Assembly (NCBI RefSeq): GCF_048128805.1
Contig: NC_136001.1
Span: 6,454,001 to 6,518,000 of the forward strand
Direction: 5' to 3'
Length of the DNA: 64,000 bases
Origin: Centroberyx gerrardi
Taxonomy: Eukaryota; Chordata; Actinopteri; Beryciformes; Berycidae
Shown: piece after piece, positions 43,891 to 57,979 of the stretch
How positions within the stretch are numbered: the stretch's first letter is position 1
Layout: the number at the start of each line of letters is the position of its first letter
Program-made: the position numbers and the translations under genes
The notes under the pieces: model-generated
What the model was told of the DNA's origin: nothing
The model's database searches: none
Seen by the model: the letters and a program-made list of their open reading frames with translations, nothing else

Positions 43891-46367
43891 CTGCCTTTTC
43901 CTAGTTCATGCACCTTGGTTGTCAGTTTTGTTGACAGTCATCGGCCTTTAGAGGGCAGCCCAGTCTCACAAATCCCTGCATCCGCTTCTGGCCTCAGTCC
44001 ACTCCATGAAGAGACATATTTTTCTCATAAGAAGGCTGTACATTATACTGTACAGTATACCTGACACCATAACTTGTTCCTACTTGTGCATTCCTGTCAT
44101 GTCTTCCAAATAAAAGGCAACACCAATTCACAGAAAAGTGCTAATGACTGTCTGCCCTGAAAATTGATCACTGACATACCTTGAAAACATGTTTGCCAAC
44201 CTTCACGCATCTAAATGAGCTGGAATTATTCCAAATACGCTGAGTTTATTCTATTCGTTTACACGTGTATTGTGCTTGAAAAAAGTGCCATCATTCGTGA
44301 ATTTCCATGCTGTTTTTTTTTCTTCTTCTTTTGAATTGATAAGCTGCGCTGCAGTTTGCTCCTCTGTCTTGGTACATGATGTTCCCCCCCTCCCCCCCCC
44401 AAAAAAAGCAAACGGGACCCTCCTCCTCCTCTTCTGCGGAAAATGTGTTTGCAATGAATCTTCAGGGCCAATGCAGGTTTTGTTGGAAGAGAGTACAAAA
44501 AAAAAAAAAAAGGAGGGTAGAGAAACAACGTATGAGGGAGTTAGAGTGACCGTGCGGCTGGGAGTTCAGCCTTGGACTTGTGTCAGATACACAGAGAGCT
44601 GCTCCTTCCTCCATGTCACTGTTTTCATTTCACATATATAGGCTACTGGACAGAGGAGGCACTAAAATCGAATCACCCTCCTGTTGTTTTCCCCTCAGAG
44701 CGACAGTCAAGCACCCAAATGACCTTTAAAAGAAAGGGTAAAAACCTGAAACCTAAATTGCAACAGGTTACTGATCGTCTGTCCCAGTCTTCTCCCTCGC
44801 CTGCTTTCCTTCACCTGACAGGCCATTCGATGTAGCCTGACAGTAAAGTTCATCTCTGACAATAAGCATTAGGCTGGAATGTAGACATTGCCCCGGCTTG
44901 CTGGCTCATCAGACAGTGCAGTGAAAGGAAAGAGCCGCAGTAGGCTATAGGAGATTTATGTTAGCGGAAGAGTTCGGTGTAGCGGCGAGAGGCTGCTTTT
45001 TGACGTTATGAGAGGCCATTGGAATGAAAACACCCTAAACTCAATTCTCAGGTCATGCAAATATTTGCTTACACCCCCCTTTTGCTCTTTCACCTGGCGA
45101 AAGCCACTGTTGCCCATGCTGTGTATCACAGAGTGGGAAGGTTCAGAGTATTCAGACATGCTGTTACAATTCATAAAATCTCCTCACTCTACATGAATTT
45201 TTCCTTCGTGATTTCTTTTCATATTCCCCTGCCAGATATGAGTAACATTTCATGGCAGAGTCCAATGGAGAAATATTTCTCCTCTTAGTTACAACTACTA
45301 CAGGCGAGCCAGCAACTTACTTCAGTGATGTACATTTTGCTTTTGCTTTTTTTTCATTTTAATCTGTATTTATCCAGGGAAAGTCAGCTGAGCTCCATGC
45401 TCTTTTCCAGCAACACCCTCTTCACATTCATACAGTTCCACACATTCACACTGGGAGCTGCCCAGTACAACCACAGTCTCCTACTGGTGGCCACTGAGCA
45501 GCTCCACTGCAGCAGTTGGGGGTTCATTGCCTTGCTCAAGGGCTCAGAGAGAGGGATTCAAACTGGCAACCTTCCGATCACAAGCCCGCTTCTCTAACCT
45601 CTAAGCTGCTGCAGCCTGAAGCCTGTATTGACTCTCACGTTACTGCCAGGAGACACCTCTTGTCTGATTGGCCGGCGGCCGAGGGAATGCGCGCCGACCC
45701 CCGGCCCCCCAACGGCTACCCATCATCCCGTTCTCAGACAGTAAACACCTCAACAGGCTTCACACCGTCTCGCCACCGGGCCTCGGGTTTGATCAGTCGC
45801 GTGGCTCCTAACCCATCCTGGCTCCTCTCGGGACCCGTCCGCCCCCGGACGCCGGGCGGACGGATGTGAGGAATGTAGAGGAGGTCAAAGGTCAAAAGCG
45901 GCTCCGCGGGAAGTCGTCTCTGCTCTAATTAGCCGAACCCGGGCTGGAACCTGGGAAGACGCCGACTGTTTCACCCTTCGAACCCTGGAGGTTCAGGCAC
46001 GGAGCGGCCCTATCACATGGGGGATTAAGGGTGAACTTTGAAGCCCTCACTGCAGTCATGTGCTCTCCCCCTGTGGAGGCTACACTCCCCACTGCGCCTC
46101 CATGATATACTGTAGGTGATGTGTGGAACGTATCGCTGTATTCCATACATCATCCCTTCGGACTCTTTTGTTTTGTCCCAGTCTCATTTGTACTGCTGCT
46201 GGATGCGTCATGCAGGAATTGAAGTTCTAAAGTTCTTCACAAGTGGATAAAATATTATAGCTCCCCGGTTTGTTGATATTTATTCCTCCAGGCCCATCCC
46301 ATAGTGCGATGGACTTCCAGCGTTTGCACCAGTTCCTCCTCCTTTGTTCACATTGGTAAGAGTGAAT

Positions 46368-46440
46368 CCTGGTGGCTCAGTTAGCTAAGGCGCATACTGT
46401 GTACCTGGATTCCACCTTTGCACTCTGTAATAGATGCAAC
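46368..46440 (+). mobile_element. Possible tRNA-derived SINE head
   Basis: GGTGGCTCAGTTAGCTAAGG resembles a pol III A box of a tRNA-derived SINE. A convincing B box was not found, so this is weak. Confidence 0.3.
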
Positions 46441-48025
46441 AAAAGCCAAAGCAGGAGGTGGCCATCTTCACGCCAGTTGCACACCGGATGCGATTTCACC
46501 ATTGGCCTCCATTCATCATCTGTGAGAAGCAAGCGAGCGCGTGCACACAGCATGACGGGATGGGTGGCGACATGATCTGGTTCTCAAATTCTGCCAGACA
46601 TTCATTTTTTGGAAAATGATTGAATACAAAATATGCCTACATAAACCAATGATGTGAAACATGATGTGACCCCAGATGACACACAGCAAAATATGTACCC
46701 AGTAAATCACTGGGTTATACTGGGTGGAGTTTCCACACATGGGCCGACCTCATACCAGTAACTGGGTGAAACTGTTGGTTGAATCACACTGTGTTATCGT
46801 CAAAATGTCTTCAGATTAGTTACTTTAGCTGGTGGGAGAATCACCAAGAATGTCTGCACCACAAACTCATTAATTCCAGTTGACAGATGATAACATGAAT
46901 GGAGTTAATATCACCTATAACCATTATTAACTAGCTTTTCAAGATATGTAAAATTATGTTTTGTCCACAATTTCATTCCTTTTTTTTTTCAGTATTTGTA
47001 ATCTTATTTTGGATTTCAGTGGCATAATGGATTAAGAAGTACGATGTCAATGATCTTGGTGCATATAATCATTTACTCCTCAACCTGGATGATATATAGA
47101 TTAATTAATGGTAAAATCATTTTGAAGAACATACCACCCTAATGAAAAATCATTCTAATATTCATATAATATTCCTATAGGGACTTAAAGTGTGTTTGTG
47201 GTAGTGAGTTTATAGTGACCTGACCCCTACTTTATGTTTTTTTAAATTATTTATTTTATGTCCTATTGTATTATAGTAGTTCTTTTACAGTAGGGCAATA
47301 TGCATCCTGACAGCAGGCTGATTCCAATTCAGAAATGATTCATTATTTTCCAGTTGCAGCTGAGTTTGGTGGGATGACCTTGCACAATCACAATTTAGCT
47401 GAGAATCCACCCAGGGCCTAAACTGGTGAGGATCAGAAATAGATAACTTCCTCTGCATGCGAGTATACCCAAACAATTTAAACAATTTGTTTGACAAATC
47501 TAGTGATTTAACAGTGATTAATCAAGTAATTCTGAGAAGGTGAGAGGGAAAAAATCAAAACCAGATGTCGTGCTACAGCCTAATCAATCAGTTTGTCATA
47601 TTTTGGTCTAATACATGGGGGTGTATCCGACACCATAGTTATGTCAAGGTAGCCAGAAACAGTCAGAATGACACCGGAAATTAGTCAAATTTGCCTTCAA
47701 AATAAAAGTGTAAAATTAGTCGTTGGACTAGAGGTCCCAGTCTACAGGGACACTTGTACCACTGCTATGGGTTCAATTAATTTTTTCAAGATCGTTAAAA
47801 TCCATAAACGTTATCTGGTATATGTTTTGTGTTTCGGTCTTTCTTGTGTACTTTTAGGAGCCTATATAAATCCCTGGTTTTATTTTGAAATGTATGACCG
47901 GAAGTGCACCTTTTTCTTAATCTGTCGATCTTGACCCTGGTGTGTTGTCGCATTTGCAGACCGTGTTCTTGGGGAGTAAGGAGTTAACAAGTGAACCAAA
48001 CCTTTGGAAAGACGCTCTGAGGGCA

Positions 48026-48032
48026 TATAAAT
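48026..48032 (+). promoter_or_regulatory. chst13: Candidate TATA box of chst13
   Basis: TATAAAT lies 270 bases before the chst13 start codon, which would give a 5' UTR near 245 bases. Confidence 0.4.
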
Positions 48033-48301
48033 CCCCTCTTCCAAAAACAAACTGGCCTTGGCTCGGACTGTACTGTCAGTGTTGCAGCTTGATCAACTTT
48101 CCCTGCGCCAAGACAAAGTATGAGCGGCTGGCAAGCGGCGCGTGCAGCTCGTCTCCTCCGGCTCGCTGCTGTAGCCTCTCCGCCGCTCTAACTCCCGGAC
48201 TGGACATGCAAGGATGTACAGGAAAATAAGGAACAGCAAGGGTCAGCTCGTCGGATCGATGCTCTTAATATCTGTCATAAAATAAGACGTACACGACGCA
48301 G

Positions 48302-48497
48302 ATGCCATGCAGCCCGGTCGATTCTGCCGAGCCGAACAGCCCCTTTTCGCATGAACCTCAACGGGATTTGGCTCTGCTTCTTGGTCATTTCCAAAGATTC
48401 AGGATGAGAAAACCCAAAGTAAATCGGATGGTTCTCGCCTTGTGTCTAGGATGTTTCATCATGGTCATATTCTATTTCCACAGCAATCTGAAGTCAG
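48302..48497 (+). CDS. chst13: chst13 exon 1: cytoplasmic tail and signal anchor
   Basis: 65 codons plus one base, donor TCAG|GTGAGT. The frame running past the donor is intron. Translation may instead start at 48404. Confidence 0.85.
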
Positions 48498-51400
48498 GTG
48501 AGTTGAAATCCTGCTTTATTATCAGAAAAGGATACATTTTACACACACTTCAGAATAGAGATCTGTATCAAAATGTAGGGGAAAAAAACTTTTTTACTAT
48601 TTCGGTATGTTTTGGAACATATTTCTAAAGTGTGTATGTCAAATGTAATCTAGACAATACATTTATTTCAGAGCTAGATACTGTCACTGTTGGGTGATGT
48701 ATAGTGTAATTTAAGCAGCTTTTATTGCAGTTAACTCCTATTGCTTCAACATTAATAAAGTAGAATTAACCAGACATATTACATTGACTTTCTTTGAAAA
48801 GCTAGCCCATATTATGTTAATAAAAGTCCTAATTTAACCACTGTGCAGCAGGCCAACTGGTCCTATACTGTATGAGGTCTGCTGATCACATGTCTTCATG
48901 TCATTTCACCATAAAGATGACATTGTTCTGATTCTGATCTGATCTAATTATTAATAAGCACACCACTGGAGGAAGGGGTCCCAGATCTATTTTGAACCAT
49001 TGGGGACATGCAGAGCATTGTGAAGGAATTTGTGTGTGTGTGTGTGTGTTTGTGTGTGTATTCATTTATTAACACTGTGTCATTATACTGTACCTCCTAG
49101 CCCAGCTGTCTCTCAACAGCTTTCACTAAAAGATTTTCCTCTCCGGTTCCCACCCTGTGTCTCCATTTCCCTGCCGGCTGTAGAACGCAATAGAGGAACA
49201 ATTTAATTACCGAGCTGATTGGTTGAGTGTTTCCTCTGCGACATGGAGGAAGGTTGGGAGAAGTTGCAGCTGGTAGCGGGGTTGGCCCGACACTGAGACC
49301 CGTCTCCACCTCCTCCAGGTCCCTCTCTGCCACATACAATGGCCTCATTCAGACATGCCCAGCTATATCATGAGCCAAAAAGGCTTATATAGCCCGTACT
49401 GTGAGGAGGTTCTCGGTATGTCTTTAAAAAAAGAGGTCAGTTCTGGTTGATTCTTATTGGGAATCTACTGTATGAAAGACCAACCTCAAACTAATGGAGA
49501 CCATATGGGTTCTATCATATCATACTTCTGAAAAACATTTGTTTGAAATGCACTATTACACGATTGAAGTAGCTTATTAGTAATGCAAGTTTCATCTAGC
49601 ACTGTTTTGAGGCTATAGACGAAGCTGTGGGAATTTGGTGTCAAGTACTTTTTCCTGTGTAGTATGATGTTTGTGAATATGCTATCTTTTATTTTTTATC
49701 TTTTGTGTGTTAGCACCTTGGTCCGTGAGGAACAACATTGCGTTCAGCTGTATACTATGTATGTGGATGAATGACAATAAACTTGAACTTGAAGTAGCTT
49801 CAATCTACATGGAATAATGCACCTATGCTTCTATATTAAAACCTGCCTGCCTGTAAGAAATCATTTTAAACTGGTTTCAGATATGCAGCCGGTGTTTCCT
49901 ATTTGCATTTAGAACCCCTTCTTTTCTCAGTCTAGATTGCTCTGTCTGGGGTAAAGGTCACAGTGTTAAAAGACAGTATAAAGCTGCAAGAGAGCTACCA
50001 CGTAACAAAGGAATGTACTCCCATGACACAGTGGGATATTCTCTTGTTGAATTGTTTGCCTATGCTAAAGCCCTTTCAAAAGTTAGGATAATTATATAAC
50101 CTTCCTTGGATGGGGGCTATATGTCATGTATGTTGCCCTGGCACCATACATTGCCAAAAAATATCATCATATCAAGTCATGCCAGCTTGATTTGAGTCCT
50201 AAAACCCTATTTTTCTTAAAATAAGTGAAAAAAACATGACATTTGGGTTGAGATAATTCCACTTGTTTCCAATACAAATCAACTCGTTTCAAGGCTTTTC
50301 TTGACTCGAAACATTATTTTGATATTAGTGGAGAAATCCACCTCACTTCAAGACAGTGTCACTTGGCTCTAGAAAAATCTACACTGAAGAAATATGGGAT
50401 TTTATGACTCGGCACAAATGACTTACTAAGATGGACATTTCTCGCAATGTGCGGCCTTCCTATGAGGCCAGTTGTGCATTCTCTAGAAACGTAACACAAA
50501 CACAAGGAGTGAAGAGGAGAAGTTTGCGTGGCACAACATGGTCTGTGGAGTGTATACGGTATGGCCGCTGTCAGGATCTTCTCCTGCACATCCCCCTATA
50601 AAACTCACAGTCAGCTGCTTGTGCTGTTAGAGACACTGATTTATATGATGCCAGGAAGTGATACAGATGTGAGTTGACGCCTACTCTGAATTGCCCCAGT
50701 TGATGGTTATCAGGCAGCCTACGAAGTTGTTTTATTCCAAGCAAAACCATCAAGAGCTGCAGGTAAAAGTGAGCCTGAGAGTATTGTTCAGGCCTTGGGG
50801 CAGCTGCCATTATCACTGCACTAAGAAGAGTCCCCCCACCTCATACCTTCCTTGTCTGGGCTTGACTTAAGGCCATGAGGGTCATAAAGTTTAACTGTTC
50901 AGCACACCAGCGTCATCGGGAACACCTGCTGTACACTAAACAAATTTGCTCTAGAGTCCCTTGGAAATATTTCGGACATGGCGGTGGAAATCTTCCAAAA
51001 CTTCCAAAGATAGAACACAGTATCAGTTGTTTCTCTGTTCCAACAAATCTCAAGAAGAGTTCTGGATCTGACATTATCTAATCTGACTCGGAACAGAACG
51101 TCCAGAAAGTCAAAGTGTTTCACTTGATCCTCCTAATGATACTTTGGAGTTGCCAGTTGAAATCAGTTCTGCCTCGGCCGTCCAAGGCTATCTGATGACA
51201 GCTTAGGGTGGCCCTGCTGTTCCAACCTGCTCTCCTCCCCAACCAGCTGCATATTCATGACAACATGGTGCTGCAGGATCTGATTATTCAGCGACTACTC
51301 TGGAGCATGGATTTCTCCTCTCAGTCCAAGTTTTCCTTTGTCTATAGTTGGCTTCCATTAAGGCCAGCTGCTGTCAGCGTGGAAGCAATCCCCAAAGGAT

Positions 51401-54400
51401 TTGATTTACCCACGGAGAGATGGGACCAAGATGACTTGTGGGCATGTTCATCCAGTGTAGATCTTGCTCAATAAGACCTCCACTCTGCCTTTATTCCTCT
51501 TTAGAGAATCCCATTGTTTTAGTAAGATTTAAGGTTTGCCATGTGGTACTAGAATTCTCCTTATGCAGACCGTGCTGACTCTGCATTTTCAGAGATGAAC
51601 ATTGAAAGCTAAGGGAAGTGGCAGGTATTCACTGGCTGAAACACGATAGGCACATGGCGGAGGGTAGATTGTGAAGTGGTTTGGCAGGCAATCAATCCTC
51701 CAATAAATGACTTAAACATTGGAGAGGATCCATAGAAGCAGAGCAGACAGCTTGGGACATCTACTTATGTCTTCCTGCCGAATATGTCGGTGCACCAAAT
51801 TTCTTTGTTTTTTGGTGTTAGAACAACACAAATGCGCGTTTGATCCCGGCAGCCTCTTGAACTTATGTCTCTGAGAAAGATCAGTAAGATGCATATCTCA
51901 CATCTGCATATGCTAGATTCAATAAACAGACACCACACCACCCACATGCCTCTGCCTTTGCTCTGACACCCTTTACACACGCATTTGCGGCCTAAGGATC
52001 AGGCTCTCCCTCGCACAGTGTGTCTCTCAGTAAAGCTCTTTGGCAGGAGAGGCCGTGGAGGGGGCGGGGGCCCCACTTTTCCCAGTGGGACCTAAACACA
52101 GAGCTCCGTTTATGGCAGGGACAGGAGGAACACACATTGGCCTTTCTATATTTTGCATTTCCTACGCCCTTTGGTTTTGTACAAGCCAGGCAAAATGCAG
52201 AAGAGAGGGTTTGACAGCATTGGGTCTACAGAGGGGTAGACCAATGGGACTGGTCCGCTTGCTCTGAATGGTCTTCAGGTTGAGTGTTGGTGAATCCCTT
52301 TAGAATAAGTCCAACCATGGGCCATGAGGCTGAGAGTCTGTAGGTTTTCATTCCAACACTACAGCAGATGATTTACTGATCAGGTGTGTTGGTTAGTGAA
52401 AACAGCTGGTGTAGTGTTTGGTTGGAATGACGACCCGCAGACTCTTGGCCCCATGGCACATGGTTTGAGTCTACTGCTTTAGATGCTGTGTGGGTCTCCC
52501 CAGGTTCAGTGGTAACATTTTTGTCACTTTGGAGAAACTGCTATTTCAAACGGACGGTACCTCACCTTGGCTTCCTCTGAAACCCAGCAGTTTGACTTCA
52601 ACAATTTAAGCAGTTTCTTCCCTGAAAATGTGTTTTTTATGTAGTCTGGCTGTATTGAAATACCACATGACAAAAGGTGGATTGTAAATTTCCATGCTCG
52701 TTGAGTGATGCCGCATTAGCAGGGTAGTGACGACACATAATACGCTCTTTCAGCCCAATAAGTGTGCCATCTCAGCTTGTTGCTGAAATACTCACTCATA
52801 GTCTGCCAGCTATTTGTCAGAGCCCAAATTCTTTCAGACGTTACCTCTGCTGACTGGCCGGCATTTCATTTAAAGAAAAAAAAAAAGGCAGGCTTTGGGA
52901 GTGGTCATATTAGAAATGTGTTCTGGACTCACTGGTAGTTTCCATAAGGAAGTGGTAATATGTTTAGAAATCAGGTCGAAATAAATCAGTGTACTGTAGC
53001 AACATTCACCACAAAATGCCCCCTCACCTTGGTACCTCGAGGCAGAGGACAAAGCCTCCCTTGGGTGCAGGATCTATTAGCATCTCTGACTCTTTTCATT
53101 CCAGCAAATAGGCTTCATTTGGCATCTTGGCAGAGATAAATCCACTGAGTGAGAAGCTTATAATTGTGTGGTAGAAATTAGCTTTCATTTCTATGAGCTA
53201 GTTTGGCAGTCAAGCTGGCTCTTTTGGCATACGGTTACTTAGTTGTAGCTAGTGAGCAGCTGTTGGGTTGACAGTGGCTGGGCTGCAGATGGCCAAAGTT
53301 AAACTGCTATGCTGTAACTCCGAAGTAGGTAGCTTTCATCTCTGGTCTCACCATGGCGTGTGGCATGTGTGTATAGATAGAAATGGAGGGGAAGGACGTG
53401 ACTGGAAAGAAGGGGAAAACGCCATATAAGGGGACTTCCCATTAGCACCAATGCTAAAATTCAAATATTAAAATTCACTTTTTCTGTCTCTTCTGGCCGA
53501 AGCTGTCATAACATTTTGTGTATTCCTATAATAAATACCATGTTATACACACAGAAATTTCCCTCTATCAAATTGTTTTTTGTTTTTTTTTGTGAAACAA
53601 AATGGACGACTATTAAAATCTACTCGTCTTAAACCATTAAAATGCTAACTGGCTAACTACGACTAACGAAAGCTGGTGGCATGTTGCTACTATATGTTGG
53701 CCTATATTTTCCCACAATGTTTTTGGATACTTTTGTGTATTTGCAGTGCAAAGTGTGTAGCAACTTATTGTTGCCATTTTCAAAATTTGCTGCACGAAGG
53801 AGACAAACACAAAATGTTACTGGGTACGTTAGCTTGTTAGATATCGTTTTGTCTTTTTGATAGCTCAGCTATGCAACAGAAGTCCTGGCCTGTTAGCATT
53901 TTGTGACACTGAATCAAGTCAGTTTTTATGGTTGTGCAGTTGTCTGACAATTAGGGGTGTGCCATATCGTATCGTTCACGATAATACCGGTATAATTTTT
54001 AATATGATAAAAAAAATTCATATCGTGATAATGGCAATATTCCGACTTGTTGACGTAATGAGGTCACATCGCTACGCTGCAGGAATTATACCACGGCCAA
54101 ACGGCCAGTGCCGTGGATGCCCCGGAGTGTGGCCGTAATGCCCCTTCTAAAATGAACTATCCACACGGCCAGTTTGGCATGCCCTGTTCCGAACTGGCCG
54201 TTGTGCCCTTAAAAGAAAGTTGCGGATTTCCTCATTTAAAACTACATGCGACGCAGCAAATAAACAAACTTACGTTTCCCAGTGTCTCCGTCATCACGCT
54301 GGACATCAACAGTAGCGTGAGATTTCTCCCACTCCCGCAAATATATGTGTAACGTTAACGTAAACATTAACAGCTAATTATTAATTAAACTGAAAGGGAG

Positions 54401-57042
54401 AGAGAGAAGCCATCGCTAACTGCTAAGATATCGCTAACTGCTAAGATAAGTAACTAGCAGATCTGAAAAGCGTGTAAACAACTGTGGGATTAGCGAGAAA
54501 GTCGCTAAAAGAAGGAGAGAGCTATGAGTGCTTGAGCAGAACTAGTGTAAGTTTAAATGTACAGCGGGTAATTAGCCGCTGTAATGAAGAATATAGCAAA
54601 ATTAACCGGGTTGAGAGCAGCAAAAACACTATCAGTAGCAGTAGCCTGCATGAGGCGTTTAGGGAACATCGGTAAATTGTAGCGTCTACTGATAGTCTGC
54701 ATGTGAGGCGTTTAGGGGACATCTGTAATTTGTAGACACAGAAAATAACCTGGGTTACACTTACGTTATCGTGTGTTACTGGACATGTAACTAACTTTTC
54801 AGTCTGAGCCATCTTACATATGTGCTGTATCATACTGCAGCACTTAATTTTTCTATTAGGATGTTTAGTTTGTTGAGGAAAAAGGACTGAAAAAAGGATT
54901 TTAATAACCATTGGTTTTGGCCTTGGTGCCCTACATTTTGGTCGCGATGCCCCAATAAATTTGTATTTATCAAAGGCCAAAGTGGCCTTGCCCTAAAAAT
55001 GACTTAAATCCAGGCCTGAACTTATGCACAGCAACAACAAGCATGGCTGAAAGCGGCTCCACGGTGGAGTTAATTCCAAAAAGGGGAGCGACTTCAGTAG
55101 TGTGGAAGTGGTTTGGTTACAAAAGAGCAGATGTACAACAAACCACGGTAATATGTAAGCAGTGCAAGAAGACTGTAACAACAAAAGGGGGCAATACATC
55201 AAACTTATTTCACCACCACAAGCAGAAGCACCCGGTTCAGTACGAGGAGAGCCAAAAATCCAGCGAGGAGAGCTCAACAGCTACTGTGAGTTCAAAACCA
55301 AGCAGACAAAATAACTGAGAGATCATTTTTGTTTAGTTTTTACTGAATATTTGAAGGCAAACTGTTACGTTTATGCCGACATATAAAACTATAACACTTA
55401 TTTTGTTGCAATTGTATGTTCTTGAAATTAATAATAAAATATTTTTCAGTATTTTGTCATATCGTCGTTATCGCAGAAATACCCTGAAATATCGTGATAT
55501 TATTTTAGGGCCATTTCGCCCACCCCTACTGACAATGGAAGTGGAAAGATATGTTAAACATTTCACTGGATCTCAAAATAAGTGATAACAGAGAGTCACA
55601 GGCACAGACTGACACAAGAAGTGAAATTAGCTACTGAGACCATAACCTCTTGTTGAAAAAAATTATTGACTATATTTTCAGTGAGAAGTTGGGTTGTGGC
55701 CCCATTGACTTGCATGGAGTTGGGCGTCTTGGAGTCTTTTTGGAGCCGGCATCTAGCCGCCTGCCGCCGCTTCATTATTGGCTTCAAAGTTCACCTGTGG
55801 TTTTGGCCACTTGGTCAGAGGTGAAGGAAAGTGGGCTTCTTTACATTATTGGCAATGGTGGGAGCCCCAATCCTGTACCACTTCCAGGTTGGAACTCCAC
55901 TGTTTCTACTCTCTGTTTCTAGTCTCTCTTAATGCCTGTAAATATTCCAAAGTTATTAACTCATAATATTTTGCAGTCTGTTGACAGTGCGGACGACCAA
56001 TATGCATAAGTCAGCATGGCTAACATCATGACAGTTAACAAGTACAGATCCTGTCCAGGTCCACGGTGCGTGTGTTGAACTCCACTAGCTGCGGCCACAC
56101 TGATCCGTCGGAAAACGGACATAATTATTGACGGATAGATTTCTGTCCATTGGGCTGTTTGGGAACGTCAACATGGTGGAGAGGCAGAAATACAGCAGCC
56201 TAGCTTCGCTTATAACGGTGCTACTTCATAGCAACAAGTTGAATTCACTTGAACACATTGTTTTATCACTCACATTGGGTTGAAAATAGGAAAGAATGTT
56301 TAGTTTCTTCTTTCTTGACATTTTCACAACACAACCTGTCAGCTCCTCGGCTCAGATTAAACTGTCTGTACTTGTCATTTGATTACATTTTCAAAGAGTT
56401 TCCCACTGAAAAGGGTCCAGATTGTGTCCGGATTTGCCACTGTTCCTTCACATTCAGTTCAGATGATCTTTAAGTACATGTTTTGTATGGAAATCTATGT
56501 GTGTGTTCCCCAATACCTTTTTTTCTTTTTTTTGCTTCTTGTGTATCCACAGGCTTTGTCCCACAGTAAACTGTACTACAAGGCCAAAATAAAGGAAACT
56601 CCAACTTAGAATTACCTTGGCATAGTTTCTAGAATTGACTGGAGCCATTTTGCAGGAATGCAACATCACCCATGCAAGCTTCATGAATTGAATTTGTTGT
56701 TTTATTGCTTTCATGCTCATCAAACCATTCAATGACCACTAATGCCCTATGGACTGGGGCATAGTCACCACTCTGTTCACCATACATGTTTTACCTTGGG
56801 ATGAACGTTGATAACTCAAAATTGCGTTTTATGTATTGGTTCTCCAGTTTAATATACTTTGTATCCCTCATTTATTCAGGTATCCCTTGTATTTTGGTGG
56901 GTTACCTATACATTTAGTACTGTACATGCAGAGATTCCCATTGGCTGGCTGCCCCATGGAGTGTGTCAGTGGGTTCACCGCTCATAAGCTGCTTGCCACC
57001 CATGACTTGCCAAGTCTCACCACGGTGTGGAAAGAGAGGTGG

Positions 57043-57073
<31 letters not shown>

Positions 57074-57940
57074 TACACACACCATCCCTCAGCTGCTCTC
57101 TGTGCTATCCTGGCTACAGAACCACACACAGAATATTCCTTTTGAAGGCTTTCATTTGACATAACACACCCACTGGCGGCCATATTGGAGGTCCTCAGCT
57201 CTTGGGCATCCATTGCTGCATGTGAACAGCTGATTATCCTTTTCTAAATGTACAACTCAGCCATCTGAAAATGTAATCGACATGGTCACTGAATGGACCT
57301 ACACGCACATCACAACAATCCTTTTCAGATATCTCTCTTTACTGGTTGGTTGTCTTATATTTAGACGTTATTTGCCCACAGCCAATTCTCCAATGAACCT
57401 CCACGATGCCACCGGACGTGCTCGCTGGGGAGATTCGAGACGCAACTAAAAAGCCACTATTGCCTTCGGTTCATGTAGTGAACATGCATCAACGTTCTAG
57501 CAGTCCAAGCAACTCACCACAGAGATGTTTTCCCTGCACAAACTGTGCATCAAATCCCCAAGGAAGGTCTGCTAAGGCCCTCTGTGTTGGCTGGCTGGCA
57601 TGTGTGCACACATGGCACAGGGTTGAATTCTGTCAGGCAGATAGGGTATTTACAGTCACGAGTTCAAAGGTGACATAAATATTAGGATTCAACGCCACTT
57701 CTTGATTGGATTGACCTAGACAAGATTATGGGTTGTCATGCGAGCCTGGCTACTTCGTGCAATAGTGTCCATGCTGCTCTTATCTGTTAAACTAGAAGGT
57801 CTTCATCAGAAAATTCAATCAAATGGACCCTATCTGAGCAATCTCTTCATGTCCTCATCCATCCACAGTGCTATAGAAAGGAAAGAGGGAAATGACCGCG
57901 TGGCAGCTTTCACTCTTAGTTTTGATGTGCCCAACCTTTC

Positions 57941-57979
<39 letters not shown>

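Larger units (their letters stand above)
39600..48000. other. Intergenic region between txnrd3 and chst13
   Basis: No gene could be supported. Contents: AT-rich DNA; a small frame at 40400-40744 with no recognised homology; simple repeats at 43480-43890; a homopolymer-rich block near 44370-44510; a possible dispersed repeat at about 45340-45600; a GC-rich block at 45660-45860; a possible tRNA-derived SINE head near 46368. Confidence 0.45.
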
